Assembly (NCBI RefSeq): GCF_001983995.1
Contig: NZ_CP019450.1
Location: 2,976,001 to 3,040,000 of the forward strand
Length of the DNA stretch: 64,000 bases
DNA from: Halioglobus japonicus
GTDB taxonomy: Bacteria > Pseudomonadota > Gammaproteobacteria > Pseudomonadales > Halieaceae
Direction: 5' to 3'
Shown here piece after piece: positions 45,770-55,080 of this stretch. Position 1 is the first letter of the stretch; every line of letters starts with the position of its first letter. The notes under the pieces were generated by a model, which did no database searches, was not told the origin of the DNA, and saw only the letters and a program-made list of their open reading frames with translations. The position numbers and the translations under genes were made by a program.

Positions 45770-47140
45770 TCAACACAACTTGAAGTGGCGCGACGCGGGG
45801 CGGGTCAGGTTCTGGTAGCCAATCACCGACAACCCTCCGCCGTGGCCGGTGTCCTTGCAACCGGTCCAGCACAAACCGGGATCCACGTAATCGCAGCGGT
45901 TCATAAACACCGTCCCGTAGTCCAGCTCTGCGGCGATACGTTCCGCGCGGGCCACATCCGCCGTCCACAGCGAGGCGGTTAAGCCAAAGTCAGAATCGTT
46001 CATTAATGCAATGGCTTCTTCCTCGCTGCTCACTTTCATGATGCCCACCACGGGTCCAAAGGACTCATCGCGCATCACCCGCATGCTGTGATTCACATCC
46101 ACCAGAATCTGCGGCATCAGGTAGGCGCCGTTGTCGGCGGGAAACAGAGCTGGGTCAATCAGCGCCCGCGCGCCGTCGGCTATTGCCGCCACTGTCTGCG
46201 CGCGCACTTCATCGGCAAAGCGCACATGAGCCATTGGCCCCAGCGTGGTTGCCGTCTCCAGAGGATTGCCGAGCACATAGCCCTCGACAATGCTCACCGC
46301 TTTACGCACAAACGCATCGTCGTGTTCTTCACACACGTAGATCCGCTCGATACCACAACAGCATTGACCGGCATTAAACATGGCGCCGTCGATCAGCGTC
46401 TCTACCGCGGCATCAAGATCCGCATCTGGCATCACATAGCCTGGGTCCTTGCCACCCAGTTCCGTCCCCACCGGGGTAAACGTACCTGCAGCGGCCTCTT
46501 CCATCACCTTGCCGCCGGGCACCGAGCCGGTGAAGTTAACGAAGCCGAACACGCCCGAACCAATCAACGCCGACGTGGTGGCATGATCGAGCACCACGTG
46601 TTGAATGACGGTGTCGGGCACACCGGCCCGATGAAAGGCCTGCGCCAGACGATCGCCCACCGCCAGAGTCTGCGAGGCGTGCTTGAGCACCACGGTATTT
46701 CCCGCGATCAGTGCAGGAACAATGGTATTGATCGCGGTGAGGTACGGATAATTCCAGGGGGCCACTACCAGCACCACGCCCAGGGGCTTGCGATCAATCC
46801 GGCGACGGAAGCGATCGCTGTCCTCAACCTCGTGCGGTGCCAGGGCTTCAGCGGCAATACTGGCCATGTACTCACTGCGCTCGCGCACGCCGGCCAATTC
46901 ACCGCCATAGCGCACCGGCCGGCCCATCTGCCACGCCAGTTCCGGCACTATCTCATCGCCAACGGCCTCCAGCTCTGCGACCGCCGCCAACACGAGGTCG
47001 ATACGTTCCTGTAAGGGGCGACTCGCCCAGGGCTTCTGCGCCGCAGCGGCTGCATCCACTGCGCTGCGTGCAGCGGCCTCACTCAGGGGCTCTCGCTCGA
47101 TATAGGTGGAGCCATCAATGGGTGATATACACTTGATCAT
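45770..47140 (-). CDS. NAD-dependent aldehyde dehydrogenase
   Basis: This 456-residue ALDH has VAPWNYPYLTAINTIVPAL (cofactor binding), FTGSVPGGKVMEEA, ELGGKDPGYVMPDADLD with the base glutamate and FNAGQCCCGIERIYV with the nucleophilic cysteine. ESFGPVVGI lies near the end. It resembles betaine-aldehyde or gamma-aminobutyraldehyde type enzymes. An AGAGGT site lies 5 bases before the ATG. It sits between the ligase and the iron alcohol dehydrogenase, as expected for oxidation of a gamma-glutamyl aldehyde. Confidence 0.92.
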   Translation of the reverse strand: MIKCISPIDGSTYIEREPLSEAAARSAVDAAAAAQKPWASRPLQERIDLVLAAVAELEAVGDEIVPELAWQMGRPVRYGGELAGVRERSEYMASIAAEALAPHEVEDSDRFRRRIDRKPLGVVLVVAPWNYPYLTAINTIVPALIAGNTVVLKHASQTLAVGDRLAQAFHRAGVPDTVIQHVVLDHATTSALIGSGVFGFVNFTGSVPGGKVMEEAAAGTFTPVGTELGGKDPGYVMPDADLDAAVETLIDGAMFNAGQCCCGIERIYVCEEHDDAFVRKAVSIVEGYVLGNPLETATTLGPMAHVRFADEVRAQTVAAIADGARALIDPALFPADNGAYLMPQILVDVNHSMRVMRDESFGPVVGIMKVSSEEEAIALMNDSDFGLTASLWTADVARAERIAAELDYGTVFMNRCDYVDPGLCWTGCKDTGHGGGLSVIGYQNLTRPASRHFKLC

Positions 47141-47149
47141 TGTTACCTC

Positions 47150-48517
47150 TTAGGCGCGCTCGAATCCGCGCCTGCGTTCGTAGTCGGTGACCTTGCGGTC
47201 GAAGTCTTCCTGCTCCCACTCGGCACAGCGCACATAGTGGTCCACCACCGCATCGCCCAGGGCTTCGCGCAGCATGGACGAAGAACGCAATGCATCCGTC
47301 GCCGCCCGCAGGGTACGGGGCACTTCGCGAATTCCCTCTTCTTCATAGGCATTGCCGCTGAATTCGGGCTCGAGCGTCAGCTTGTCTTCTATGCCTTTGA
47401 TACCCGCAGCCAACTGCGCGGCGATGGCCAGATAGGGATTGAGGTCGGCCCCACCCACCCGGCATTCCACCCGCACGGATGCAGTATCTGGAGCCACAAT
47501 ACGGTAACCGGCTGTGCGGTTATCCATGGACCAGACCGCCTTGGTAGGCGCAAACGTGGCCTCTGCGAAACGCTTGTAGGAATTGACATAGGGAGCAAGA
47601 AAAAAGGTGATGTCGTCGGCATGGGCTAATAGCCCGGCCAGATAGTGGCGCATCAACTCGCTCATGCCGTAAGGTGCATCCGCATCGTAGAACGCGGGCT
47701 CACCCTCGAGCGTTTGCAGGGATTGGTGAACATGACTGGATGAACCTGCAGCATCGGTATCCCACTTGGCCATAAAGGTCACGGCCCGCTCATGCTGGAG
47801 CGCGATTTCCTTCACCGCCTGTTTGACCAACACGTGGTTATCGGCCATCTCCAGCCCACCGGTATAACAGACGTTAATTTCGGCCTGCCCCGCGCACGCC
47901 TCACCCTTGGTATTTTCCACAGCCACACCTGCACCTTGCAGTCCGGTGCGAATGCCGCGCATCAGAGGCTCTTCCTTGGCTGTTTGAAACAGGTGGTAGT
48001 CCTCGTTGTACGGACTAATGGTGGTCATATCGGTGTAATCGGCATCGCGCAGGGATTCGAAATCCTCACGGAAGACGAAAAATTCCAACTCAGTGGCCAC
48101 CGCAGAACTGAGCCCCATAGCTTCCAGCCGCTGCAACTGCTTTTTCAATACGGTACGCGGCGCGTGAGGCACCAGTTCGTGGGTGTGGTGGTCGACCAGG
48201 TCGCAAATCACCAGGGCAGTGCCATCAGCCCAGGGCAGCACCCGCAGTGTGGCCATATCGGGCACCATGGAATAGTCTCCATAGCCCGCGTCCCAGCTGG
48301 AGGCCTTGTAGCCCGCAACCGTCTCCATCTCCATATCGGTGGCCACGAGATAGTTACAGCAATGGGTTTCCTTCCAGGCGGTGGACACAAAGTATTCGGC
48401 CTGGAAGCGTTTGCCCATCAGCCTGCCCTGCATGTCCGGAATGGCAGCAATCACAGTATCAATGCTACCGTCGTCCACCCGCTGCTTGAGCGAATCAAAG
48501 GAAAGATTGCCGGCCAT
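47150..48517 (-). CDS. Glutamine synthetase family ligase (gamma-glutamylamide synthetase type)
   Basis: This protein of about 455 residues has the GS fold but belongs to the PuuA/GlnA3-like branch: AAIPDMQGRLMGKRF near the N-terminus, ATELEFFVF, the AGQAEINVCYTGGLEMADNH block, AGSSSHVHQSL and the late NRTAGYRIV and RVECRVGGADLNPYLAIAA. Such enzymes join glutamate to an amine, aniline or amino alcohol. An AGGAGGG site precedes the ATG at 48517; an in-frame ATG at 48532 is less likely. It begins 15 bases after the RND gene. Confidence 0.9.
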   Translation of the reverse strand: MAGNLSFDSLKQRVDDGSIDTVIAAIPDMQGRLMGKRFQAEYFVSTAWKETHCCNYLVATDMEMETVAGYKASSWDAGYGDYSMVPDMATLRVLPWADGTALVICDLVDHHTHELVPHAPRTVLKKQLQRLEAMGLSSAVATELEFFVFREDFESLRDADYTDMTTISPYNEDYHLFQTAKEEPLMRGIRTGLQGAGVAVENTKGEACAGQAEINVCYTGGLEMADNHVLVKQAVKEIALQHERAVTFMAKWDTDAAGSSSHVHQSLQTLEGEPAFYDADAPYGMSELMRHYLAGLLAHADDITFFLAPYVNSYKRFAEATFAPTKAVWSMDNRTAGYRIVAPDTASVRVECRVGGADLNPYLAIAAQLAAGIKGIEDKLTLEPEFSGNAYEEEGIREVPRTLRAATDALRSSSMLREALGDAVVDHYVRCAEWEQEDFDRKVTDYERRRGFERA

Positions 48518-48532
48518 GAGCCCTCCTCTCAA

Positions 48533-51500
48533 TTACGATTTGCGGCGCTGGAACTCCAGCACCATTACGGTGAGTGCTGGCAACATTGTCAAGGTCACCA
48601 GCATGGACCCGAGAATACCAAACAGCACAATCGCGCCCAGTCCACGGTACAGCTCGGTACCGGCCCCCGGCAGCAGCACCAGCGGTGCCAGGCCACACAG
48701 GGTGGTAATCGTCGACATGGCAATGGGCCGCAGTCGGGTTTGCACGGCTTCTGTGACAGCCTCCAGTGGCAGCAATCCGGTGCGCGCATTCTCAACGGCG
48801 CGATGCACAACGAGTATCGGGTTGTTAACCACTGTTCCCATCAGAATGAGGAAGCCGAGCATGGTAATCATGTCAAAGGGCTGAACGATCGCCGCACCGC
48901 CGAACAGCGGTAGCAGCGCGCCAACACCATTCAATGTCCACAACCCCACCAGACCACCGGCAATGCCGACGGGAATCGAGGTCAGGATCAGCAGCGGATA
49001 GCCCCAGTGATTGAAGATTGCCACCATCAGTAGATACACAATAAACAGTGCCACCAGATAGTTGCCCAACAACGCATCGCGGGTTTTCTGCAATGCGTCG
49101 GCGGCACCGGAGATACTTACCGTCACGTTGGCGGGAATAGCGCCACTATCGAGCAGGTATTGCATCACCTCGGACTTCACCTGTTCCACGCCACTCTCCA
49201 GCGGCGTGGTCCGCGGCGGAATAATATTGAGGGTGACAGTTCGTCTGCCACCGACACGGCGAATCGCATTGGTGTCGACACTCTCGCGAAAATCGGCAAT
49301 AGCCCCCAGGGGCACGACCTCACCGCGCGCAGTGTAAAGCGGTAGCTGGCGCATATTCTCCAACTCCACATCCAGCCCGGTGTCGCTGTATAGGTACATA
49401 TCGATCTTGTCGTCATCGAGGAAAAATTCGTCCACGAACGCGCCATCGGTCATGGCTGAGACCGTGTAGCCAAGGCTATTGGCATCGATACCCAGCTCGG
49501 CCGCCCGCTCCCATCGCGGATGGATTTCCATCATGGGCTGGGCCAGCGACAGCGAGCGCGGCTGGCTCTGGATACGCGGGTTCTCCAACACCTCTTCGGC
49601 CCGCTGCTCGATGGTGCGAGCTACCTGGAACAGCGTGAACAGGTCTGGTCCGGAGATATCCAGGTTAATCGAGCGCGATCCACCGTCGTTACTAGAGATA
49701 ATCGACCCCCGCGAGGCAAATGCCCGCATACCGGGGTATTCGCGATACTTGCCGGTCAGCGCATCCATCAGTGGCTCAATGTCTTGATGACGCACCGGCT
49801 CCACGAGCGCCCCTACCCTGCCAGCGTTCACACGCATGGAAAAGTACTTGAGGGCGGGAACATCGATTTCACCGCGATCGTAAGCCTCAGGATCTACCCC
49901 GACAAAGGTGAGAAAGTAGGCTTCCACCTCGCTGGCAATTCGTTCCAGAGTATCCAGGTTGTAGCCTGGCGGCGGGCTCATCGAGGAGAAGATCTTGGGC
50001 TCCTCGCCCTCAGGCAAGTACTCGGCGGGTGGTGTAAGCACCACGATCACCAGGGCGCTAGCGATAACAGCTACCAGAACTGTCGTCAGGCGACTGCGGG
50101 GGCTGTGCAACAGTCGAGCGACCTGGCGCAGCGTCCATGCTTTGGCGCCTGCTTCCTGGGCTGCGGCGCTCTTGGCCTGTTTGGATTCGTTGACAAATTC
50201 CAGGCGCGCAGCCGCGGTAGGCAAGACCGTGATAGCGACCAGCAGCGAAGCCAGAATCGCGGCCGAGATCGCAATGGCAATATCCGAATACAATTGCCCC
50301 GCCTCCTGCTCCACAAACAGCACAGGCAGAAACACCAGCACCGTGGTCATGGTAGACGCAAACACTGCCGGCCATACCTTGCGCACGCCGTTCACGGCCG
50401 CCTGGAAGCGACTGGCTCCACCGCGGCGCTCGAGTTCGATGCTCTCGAGCACCACAATACTGTTGTCCAGCGTCATGCCCAGCGCGAAGGCAATCCCCGC
50501 CAGTGAGATGACGTTAATGGTGCGCCCCGCCAACAACAGACCAAGAAACGCCACGATGATACACAGCGGAATCCCGATCACACCTACCGCAGTGGCACGG
50601 CCGGAACGCAGAAAGAGGTACATTACTGCCGTTGCCAGCAACGCACCCAGAATCAGGTTCTTCCAGACCGTGGCCACCGAGTCTTCGACGTAACGCACAT
50701 CGTCTGACGACAGCACGATATCCATCCCCGCCGGCTTCAGCACCTGCTCACGCAGTGCATCGACCTCGGCCAGCATCTGCTGCTTGATCTCAATCACATT
50801 GGATCCCGATTCACGGCGAATCGCGATCGTGATATTTTCCTGGCCGTTGTAGCGCGCAAACTGGCGTTTTTCGAAATGATCCAGCTGAACCGTGGCCACG
50901 TCTTTCAGGTGAATCACATTATCTTCGCGCCGATCGAGTATGAGGTTTTCCAGTTCGCTCAAATCCTCAAAGCGGCCGATGGTTCGCAGCATGTATTGCC
51001 GTTTGCCCGAAGACAGGTCGCCGCCGGAGCGGTCCTGGTTGCGGGTGCGGATAGCATTACGCACATCCATCAGCGTCAGGCCTCGCTGTGCCAGACGCGC
51101 AGGGTCCACCAGAATCTGCACCTGGCGCATGGAACCGCCCCAGAAATCCACCTCTGAAACTCCCGGCACACTGGCCATACGCGGCCGCAGGTTGTCGATC
51201 AGAAAATCGCGTACCAGATCCATATCCAGCTGCCTTGGATTGCCCGGCAGCGGCACAACATTAAAGAACATGAATGCATTGCTGGAGAACGAGCTGGCAA
51301 ATACGGCGGGCTCGTCGACGTTCTCCGGGTAGTTAGGCACCTGACTCAGGGCGTTGCTGACCCTGATCATCATGTCCGTCATATCGACGCCCAGCGGAAA
51401 CTCCAGCTGAATCGATGCGGAGCTGGTCTGTGCTGTAGAGGTAATACGCGACAGGTTCGGCAGGTTGCGAAGAAAATCTTCCTGCTCAATGATGAGCTCT

Positions 51501-51676
51501 TTCTCCACATCCTGGGGAGTTGCCCCGGGCCAGACGGTGCGCACACCAATGGTGCGCACATCCAGATCCGGAATCATTTGTACGGGAATCCGTGTGGCAG
51601 CGAGAATGCCAATGACCGCGACGATCAGTACAGAGACCGTTACCAGCGTGCCCCTGGCGATAATTTTTTCAAACAC
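48533..51676 (-). CDS. RND-family efflux pump inner-membrane subunit
   Basis: This 1047-residue protein has 12 membrane helices and two large periplasmic loops. The N-terminus (FEKIIARGTLVTVSVLIVAVIGILAATRIPVQMIPDLDVRTI) and VWPGATPQDVEKELI are typical of the HAE/AcrB superfamily. In helix 4, ALGMTLDNSIVVLESIE keeps one relay aspartate. In helix 10 the usual lysine region reads GTVVNNPILVVH, as in other divergent RND subfamilies. It pairs with the membrane-fusion gene 2 bases upstream; no TolC-like gene is present. Confidence 0.92.
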   Translation of the reverse strand: MFEKIIARGTLVTVSVLIVAVIGILAATRIPVQMIPDLDVRTIGVRTVWPGATPQDVEKELIIEQEDFLRNLPNLSRITSTAQTSSASIQLEFPLGVDMTDMMIRVSNALSQVPNYPENVDEPAVFASSFSSNAFMFFNVVPLPGNPRQLDMDLVRDFLIDNLRPRMASVPGVSEVDFWGGSMRQVQILVDPARLAQRGLTLMDVRNAIRTRNQDRSGGDLSSGKRQYMLRTIGRFEDLSELENLILDRREDNVIHLKDVATVQLDHFEKRQFARYNGQENITIAIRRESGSNVIEIKQQMLAEVDALREQVLKPAGMDIVLSSDDVRYVEDSVATVWKNLILGALLATAVMYLFLRSGRATAVGVIGIPLCIIVAFLGLLLAGRTINVISLAGIAFALGMTLDNSIVVLESIELERRGGASRFQAAVNGVRKVWPAVFASTMTTVLVFLPVLFVEQEAGQLYSDIAIAISAAILASLLVAITVLPTAAARLEFVNESKQAKSAAAQEAGAKAWTLRQVARLLHSPRSRLTTVLVAVIASALVIVVLTPPAEYLPEGEEPKIFSSMSPPPGYNLDTLERIASEVEAYFLTFVGVDPEAYDRGEIDVPALKYFSMRVNAGRVGALVEPVRHQDIEPLMDALTGKYREYPGMRAFASRGSIISSNDGGSRSINLDISGPDLFTLFQVARTIEQRAEEVLENPRIQSQPRSLSLAQPMMEIHPRWERAAELGIDANSLGYTVSAMTDGAFVDEFFLDDDKIDMYLYSDTGLDVELENMRQLPLYTARGEVVPLGAIADFRESVDTNAIRRVGGRRTVTLNIIPPRTTPLESGVEQVKSEVMQYLLDSGAIPANVTVSISGAADALQKTRDALLGNYLVALFIVYLLMVAIFNHWGYPLLILTSIPVGIAGGLVGLWTLNGVGALLPLFGGAAIVQPFDMITMLGFLILMGTVVNNPILVVHRAVENARTGLLPLEAVTEAVQTRLRPIAMSTITTLCGLAPLVLLPGAGTELYRGLGAIVLFGILGSMLVTLTMLPALTVMVLEFQRRKS

Positions 51677-51678
51677 GG

Positions 51679-52761
51679 TTAGCGCCCTTGTCCGGGACGA
51701 AGGCTTAGCGCCTGACCATTGCGCAGGCTTTCATTGCCCTCGACCACCACCTGCGCCCCGTCGCTGAGCCCGGCGCGAATTTCCACCAGCCCGTCGAATT
51801 CGAACCCTGTTTGTACCAGGCGCTCTCGGGCCACTGGCGCGCCATTCTCCGTGACTGCTTCCCAGATAATAATGCGGCCATCGGGGTAGCGAAGAATCGC
51901 ATCCCGCGGCACCGCCAGCCCCTGTTGTCCTGCGCCCAGACGCAGGGTGACCTGCGTAGACATACCGGGCAACAACGCGGTTATCACCTCATCCGACACC
52001 ACCCTGACCAGGAATGTGCGCACGGTCGGATCTGTCACCGGCACCGCAGCAATCACCGAGCCACGATAGCGAGTCGACTTGTCGGCTCCGATCGAAAACA
52101 GCACCGGCGCACCCGGCTCGACCTGTCCCAGATAATCCTCCGGCACCTGGAAATCCAGCCGCAGGTCCTCGGTGGAAACGAGGGTCATGACGGCGGCCCC
52201 GGGCGCCAGCCACTCGCCCAGCTCAGCGCTCCTGGCGCTGACAACACCGGCAAATGGCGCCCGCAGCAAGTGCCTGTCCAGCACACCCTTGCGATAGGCC
52301 AACTCGGCTCCAAGGCGCGCCAGTTCTGCGCTGTCCTCTGCCACTTCGGATTCGAGATCGCGCACGGCGGTTTCGGCAATGCTCTGTTGGGGCGCGAGAC
52401 GCCGGGCCTCGTCGAGGCGGCGCTGGGCATCCTGTGCGGCGCGTTCGGCGCGGGCATAGGCAGCTTGCGCCGCCAGCATCTGCTGCTCGGCCAGTTCTGG
52501 ATCCAGCTGCAGCAACGGGTCGCCCGCCGCCACGTGGTCTCCGGCATCGACTGCCAGGTTTTGTACCAGCCCGGCCACTGCGACCGAGAGCTCTGCATTA
52601 CGTTCGGCGGTGACAGTGCCGGTCAATTGCACCACCTGCACAATATCGGCCTGCTGCACCGTCGCCACCACCACCGGCGCAGCTGGCGCCTGGGCCTGCA
52701 CCCATGGTGAAAGAACAGTCAATGCCAGAGCAATCCAGCGGTAATACAGGTGGCGTAACAT
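51679..52761 (-). CDS. Periplasmic membrane-fusion subunit of RND efflux pump
   Basis: This protein of about 360 residues has a signal peptide (MLRHLYYRWIALALTVLSPW) and the HlyD/AcrA layout. A lipoyl-like half (NAELSVAVAGLVQNLAVDAGDHVAAGDPLLQLD), an alpha-hairpin (AYARAERAAQDAQRRLDEARR) and the second half (LLRAPFAGVVSARSAELGEWLAPG) are followed by a beta-barrel region. It links the pump to an outer-membrane channel encoded elsewhere. The ATG at 52761 is preferred over 52794. It is the first gene of the six-gene operon and is divergent from a spinster-type MFS gene. Confidence 0.9.
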   Translation of the reverse strand: MLRHLYYRWIALALTVLSPWVQAQAPAAPVVVATVQQADIVQVVQLTGTVTAERNAELSVAVAGLVQNLAVDAGDHVAAGDPLLQLDPELAEQQMLAAQAAYARAERAAQDAQRRLDEARRLAPQQSIAETAVRDLESEVAEDSAELARLGAELAYRKGVLDRHLLRAPFAGVVSARSAELGEWLAPGAAVMTLVSTEDLRLDFQVPEDYLGQVEPGAPVLFSIGADKSTRYRGSVIAAVPVTDPTVRTFLVRVVSDEVITALLPGMSTQVTLRLGAGQQGLAVPRDAILRYPDGRIIIWEAVTENGAPVARERLVQTGFEFDGLVEIRAGLSDGAQVVVEGNESLRNGQALSLRPGQGR

Positions 52762-52896
52762 TTGTTGATCTCGATACAGGCGTGAGGGCGCCAATGATCG
52801 CGCGTTTTGCGCTTTCGCACCAGCTTGGGATGCGCCCGGCCGCCGCAGCGGCTAAGATAGCGGCAGCCTTCACGATAACGACAATAAGGACCAATA

Positions 52897-54180
52897 ATGG
52901 CCGAGACAACCGAGGCTCCGGTGGAGAACAATCCGTATACCAAGCCCGCCTATCGCACCTATGTGCTGATGGTGCTGACGCTGGTGTACTCCTTTAACTT
53001 CATTGACCGGCAGCTCATTTCCATACTGCAGGAGTCCATTAAAGCTGAGCTCCTGCTTTCTGACACCCAGCTGGGCCTACTAACGGGTTTTGCCTTTGCC
53101 CTGTTTTATGTATCCGCCGGCGTGCCGATTGCCCGCTGGGCAGATCGCGGGAATCGCCGTAATATCATCTCGCTGGCGGTGGGTGTGTGGAGCTTCATGA
53201 CCGCCATTAGCGGCGCTTGCATGAACTACACCCAGCTACTGCTGGCCCGCATTGGCGTGGGCGTCGGTGAGGCCGGCGGCAGCCCGCCAGCGCATTCGAT
53301 GATCTCCGATATCTTCCCACCGGAAAGCCGCGCCACCGCCATGTCCACTTATAGTCTGGGCATTAACATCGGCATCATGTTCGGCTTCTTCCTGGGTGGT
53401 ATTCTGAACGAGGTGCTCGGCTGGCGCTGGGCGTTTGTGCTGGTAGGCGCACCGGGCATCCTGCTGGCAATCTGGATTCGCATGACGGTTGCCGAGCCAC
53501 TCAGGGGCTGGTCCGAACAAGCCGCTGTCGAAGAGACTGCGGTCCCCCTCAAGGACGTGGTCAAGCGCATCTATGCCAATCTCGCACTGCGCCATCTGTT
53601 CTTCGCCTCTGCGCTGAATTCACTGGTGGGTTACGGACTGGTGAACTGGACGGCACCTTTCTACATTCGCAGCCACGGGATGGGTACTGCTGAACTGGGT
53701 ATATGGTTGGCAATCGGCGCCGGTATATTCGGTGGTGTAGGCACCTTCCTCGCCGGTTACTATGCGGACAAGCTGGGCAAAATTGATCGCCGCTGGTACC
53801 TGCTGCTGCCGGGTATTGCCGTACTCGCCATGGTGCCGTTTTGCGTCGCATTTCTATTGGCCGAGAATACCACCGCGGCCCTCTCGATTAACCTGATCCC
53901 GAGCCTGCTTTCCACCTGTTATATCGGCCCCTGCCTGGCACTGACCCACGGGATGGTCGAGCCTCGTATGCGAGCCACAGCCTCAGCGCTGTACTTCCTG
54001 GTGATTAATATCATCGGCCTGGGACTGGGCCCGACACTGATTGGGGCACTCAGTGACTATCTGGCACCCGAGCTGGGTTCGGAGTCACTGCGCCACGCTA
54101 TGCTCTATATCATTCCGGCGACCGCGGCCTGGGCGTCTCTGCACTTCTTTATCGGCTCTAAACATTTGCGAGACAAGTAA
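52897..54180 (+). CDS. Spinster-type MFS transporter
   Basis: This 427-residue 12-helix carrier has FNFIDRQLISILQESIKAELLLSDTQLGLLTGFAFAL at the N-terminus, then PIARWADRGNRRNIISLAVGVWS and LARIGVGVGEAGGSPPAHSMISDIFPP. These mark the spinster-like MFS group common in steroid- and hydrocarbon-using marine bacteria. The substrate is unknown. It heads a tightly spaced plus-strand set with a DUF1993-like gene, a VOC protein and a protein of unknown function. Confidence 0.9.
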   Translation: MAETTEAPVENNPYTKPAYRTYVLMVLTLVYSFNFIDRQLISILQESIKAELLLSDTQLGLLTGFAFALFYVSAGVPIARWADRGNRRNIISLAVGVWSFMTAISGACMNYTQLLLARIGVGVGEAGGSPPAHSMISDIFPPESRATAMSTYSLGINIGIMFGFFLGGILNEVLGWRWAFVLVGAPGILLAIWIRMTVAEPLRGWSEQAAVEETAVPLKDVVKRIYANLALRHLFFASALNSLVGYGLVNWTAPFYIRSHGMGTAELGIWLAIGAGIFGGVGTFLAGYYADKLGKIDRRWYLLLPGIAVLAMVPFCVAFLLAENTTAALSINLIPSLLSTCYIGPCLALTHGMVEPRMRATASALYFLVINIIGLGLGPTLIGALSDYLAPELGSESLRHAMLYIIPATAAWASLHFFIGSKHLRDK

Positions 54181-54183
54181 GCC

Positions 54184-54706
54184 ATGGCGTTATCCCTTTA
54201 CGACATCACTGTTCCAACTATCTGCAAACCCTTGGCGCGGTCATGCAGGTTCTGGCCAAGGGCGCAGCACATGCCGAAGCCAGGGGCAGCAGCCCTGACG
54301 AACTCCTGACACTGCGCCTGACCGATGACATGGCTCCCCTCACCTTTCAGATCGTTTCAGTCTGGTATCACTCACTGGGCGCCATGCGCAGCCTCGAGTC
54401 GGGCCTGTTCCAGCCGCCCCCAAAGTGGATTGCGAAGGCTGGGCCGGCTACAACACGCTCATCCATGAGGCGATCGAAGAAATCAGTGCGAAAACTCCCG
54501 ATGCGGTTAACGCATTGAGTGGCAAACCCATGAAATTCAAGGCGGGAGAAACAGAACTGCCCTTCTTGACCGACGATTTCGTTCAGACGTTTTCGCAACC
54601 GAACTTCTTTTTCCACGCCACCACACTCTATGACCTGTTGCGCATGGACGGCGTTAAACTCAGCAAAATGGACTATCTCGGCGCTCTGCGCTTCAACCAG
54701 GAATAA
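54184..54706 (+). pseudogene. DUF1993-like protein, with two frameshifts in this sequence
   Basis: The three frames together match a DUF1993 protein of about 175 residues. Frame one gives MALSLYDITVPT. Frame two starts near 54219 and carries the central VLAKGAAHAEARG and LRLTDDMAPLTFQI. Frame three starts near 54419 and carries DCEGWAGYNTLIHEAIEEIS and FFFHATTLYDLLRMDGVKLSKMDYLG. One base is missing near 54217-54219 and one C is missing from the C-run at 54417-54421. No other damage is visible. The family is of unknown function (DinB-like helical bundle by inference). It starts 3 bases after the MFS stop. Confidence 0.8.
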
Positions 54707-54711
54707 ACACT

Positions 54712-55080
54712 ATGATCGGATACCTGACGCTCGGCACGAATGACCTGGACAAAGCCGTCGCCTACTACGATGAACTGCTCGCTGAAATTGGCGCTAAGCG
54801 GTATATGACCGAGGAGACCTTTGTCGCCTGGACCACCGGCGCCGACAGCACACCGATCTCCATTAGCAAGCCCTTTAACGGCGAGCCGGCAACCGTAGGC
54901 AACGGAGTCATGGCCGCCATTGAGGTGGACAGCAAGGAAGCGGTAGATCGCGTTTACGCCAAAGCCATCGCCATGGGCAGTGCCGACGAGGGCGCTGCAG
55001 GACCACGCGGCGAAGGCTTTTACGCCGGTTATTTTCGCGACCTCGATGGCAACAAGCTGAACGTGTTCTGCGTCAGCTGA
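54712..55080 (+). CDS. VOC-superfamily protein
   Basis: This 122-residue glyoxalase-fold protein has GYLTLGTNDLDKAVAYYDELLAEIG in the first module and GFYAGYFRDLDGNKLNVFCV in the last. It belongs to the small VOC group whose members are often of unknown substrate. It lies 5 bases after the DUF1993-like gene and its stop overlaps the next start by one base, so the genes are probably translated as a set. Confidence 0.88.
   Translation: MIGYLTLGTNDLDKAVAYYDELLAEIGAKRYMTEETFVAWTTGADSTPISISKPFNGEPATVGNGVMAAIEVDSKEAVDRVYAKAIAMGSADEGAAGPRGEGFYAGYFRDLDGNKLNVFCVS

Noticed and set aside
46088..47014. 308-codon plus-strand frame inside the ALDH gene
   Set aside because: Antisense shadow of a complete aldehyde dehydrogenase.
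48780..48850. Missing relay lysine in the RND pump as a sign of inactivity
   Set aside because: Many working RND subfamilies have NN-P-type sequences here, so this is a subfamily trait.
47792..48913. 373-codon plus-strand frame across GS-like and RND genes
   Set aside because: It spans two real genes in antisense and has no family signal.
49520..50506. 328-codon plus-strand frame inside the RND gene
   Set aside because: Antisense shadow of a clear RND pump; composition is low in hydrophobic cores and rich in H, R and Q.
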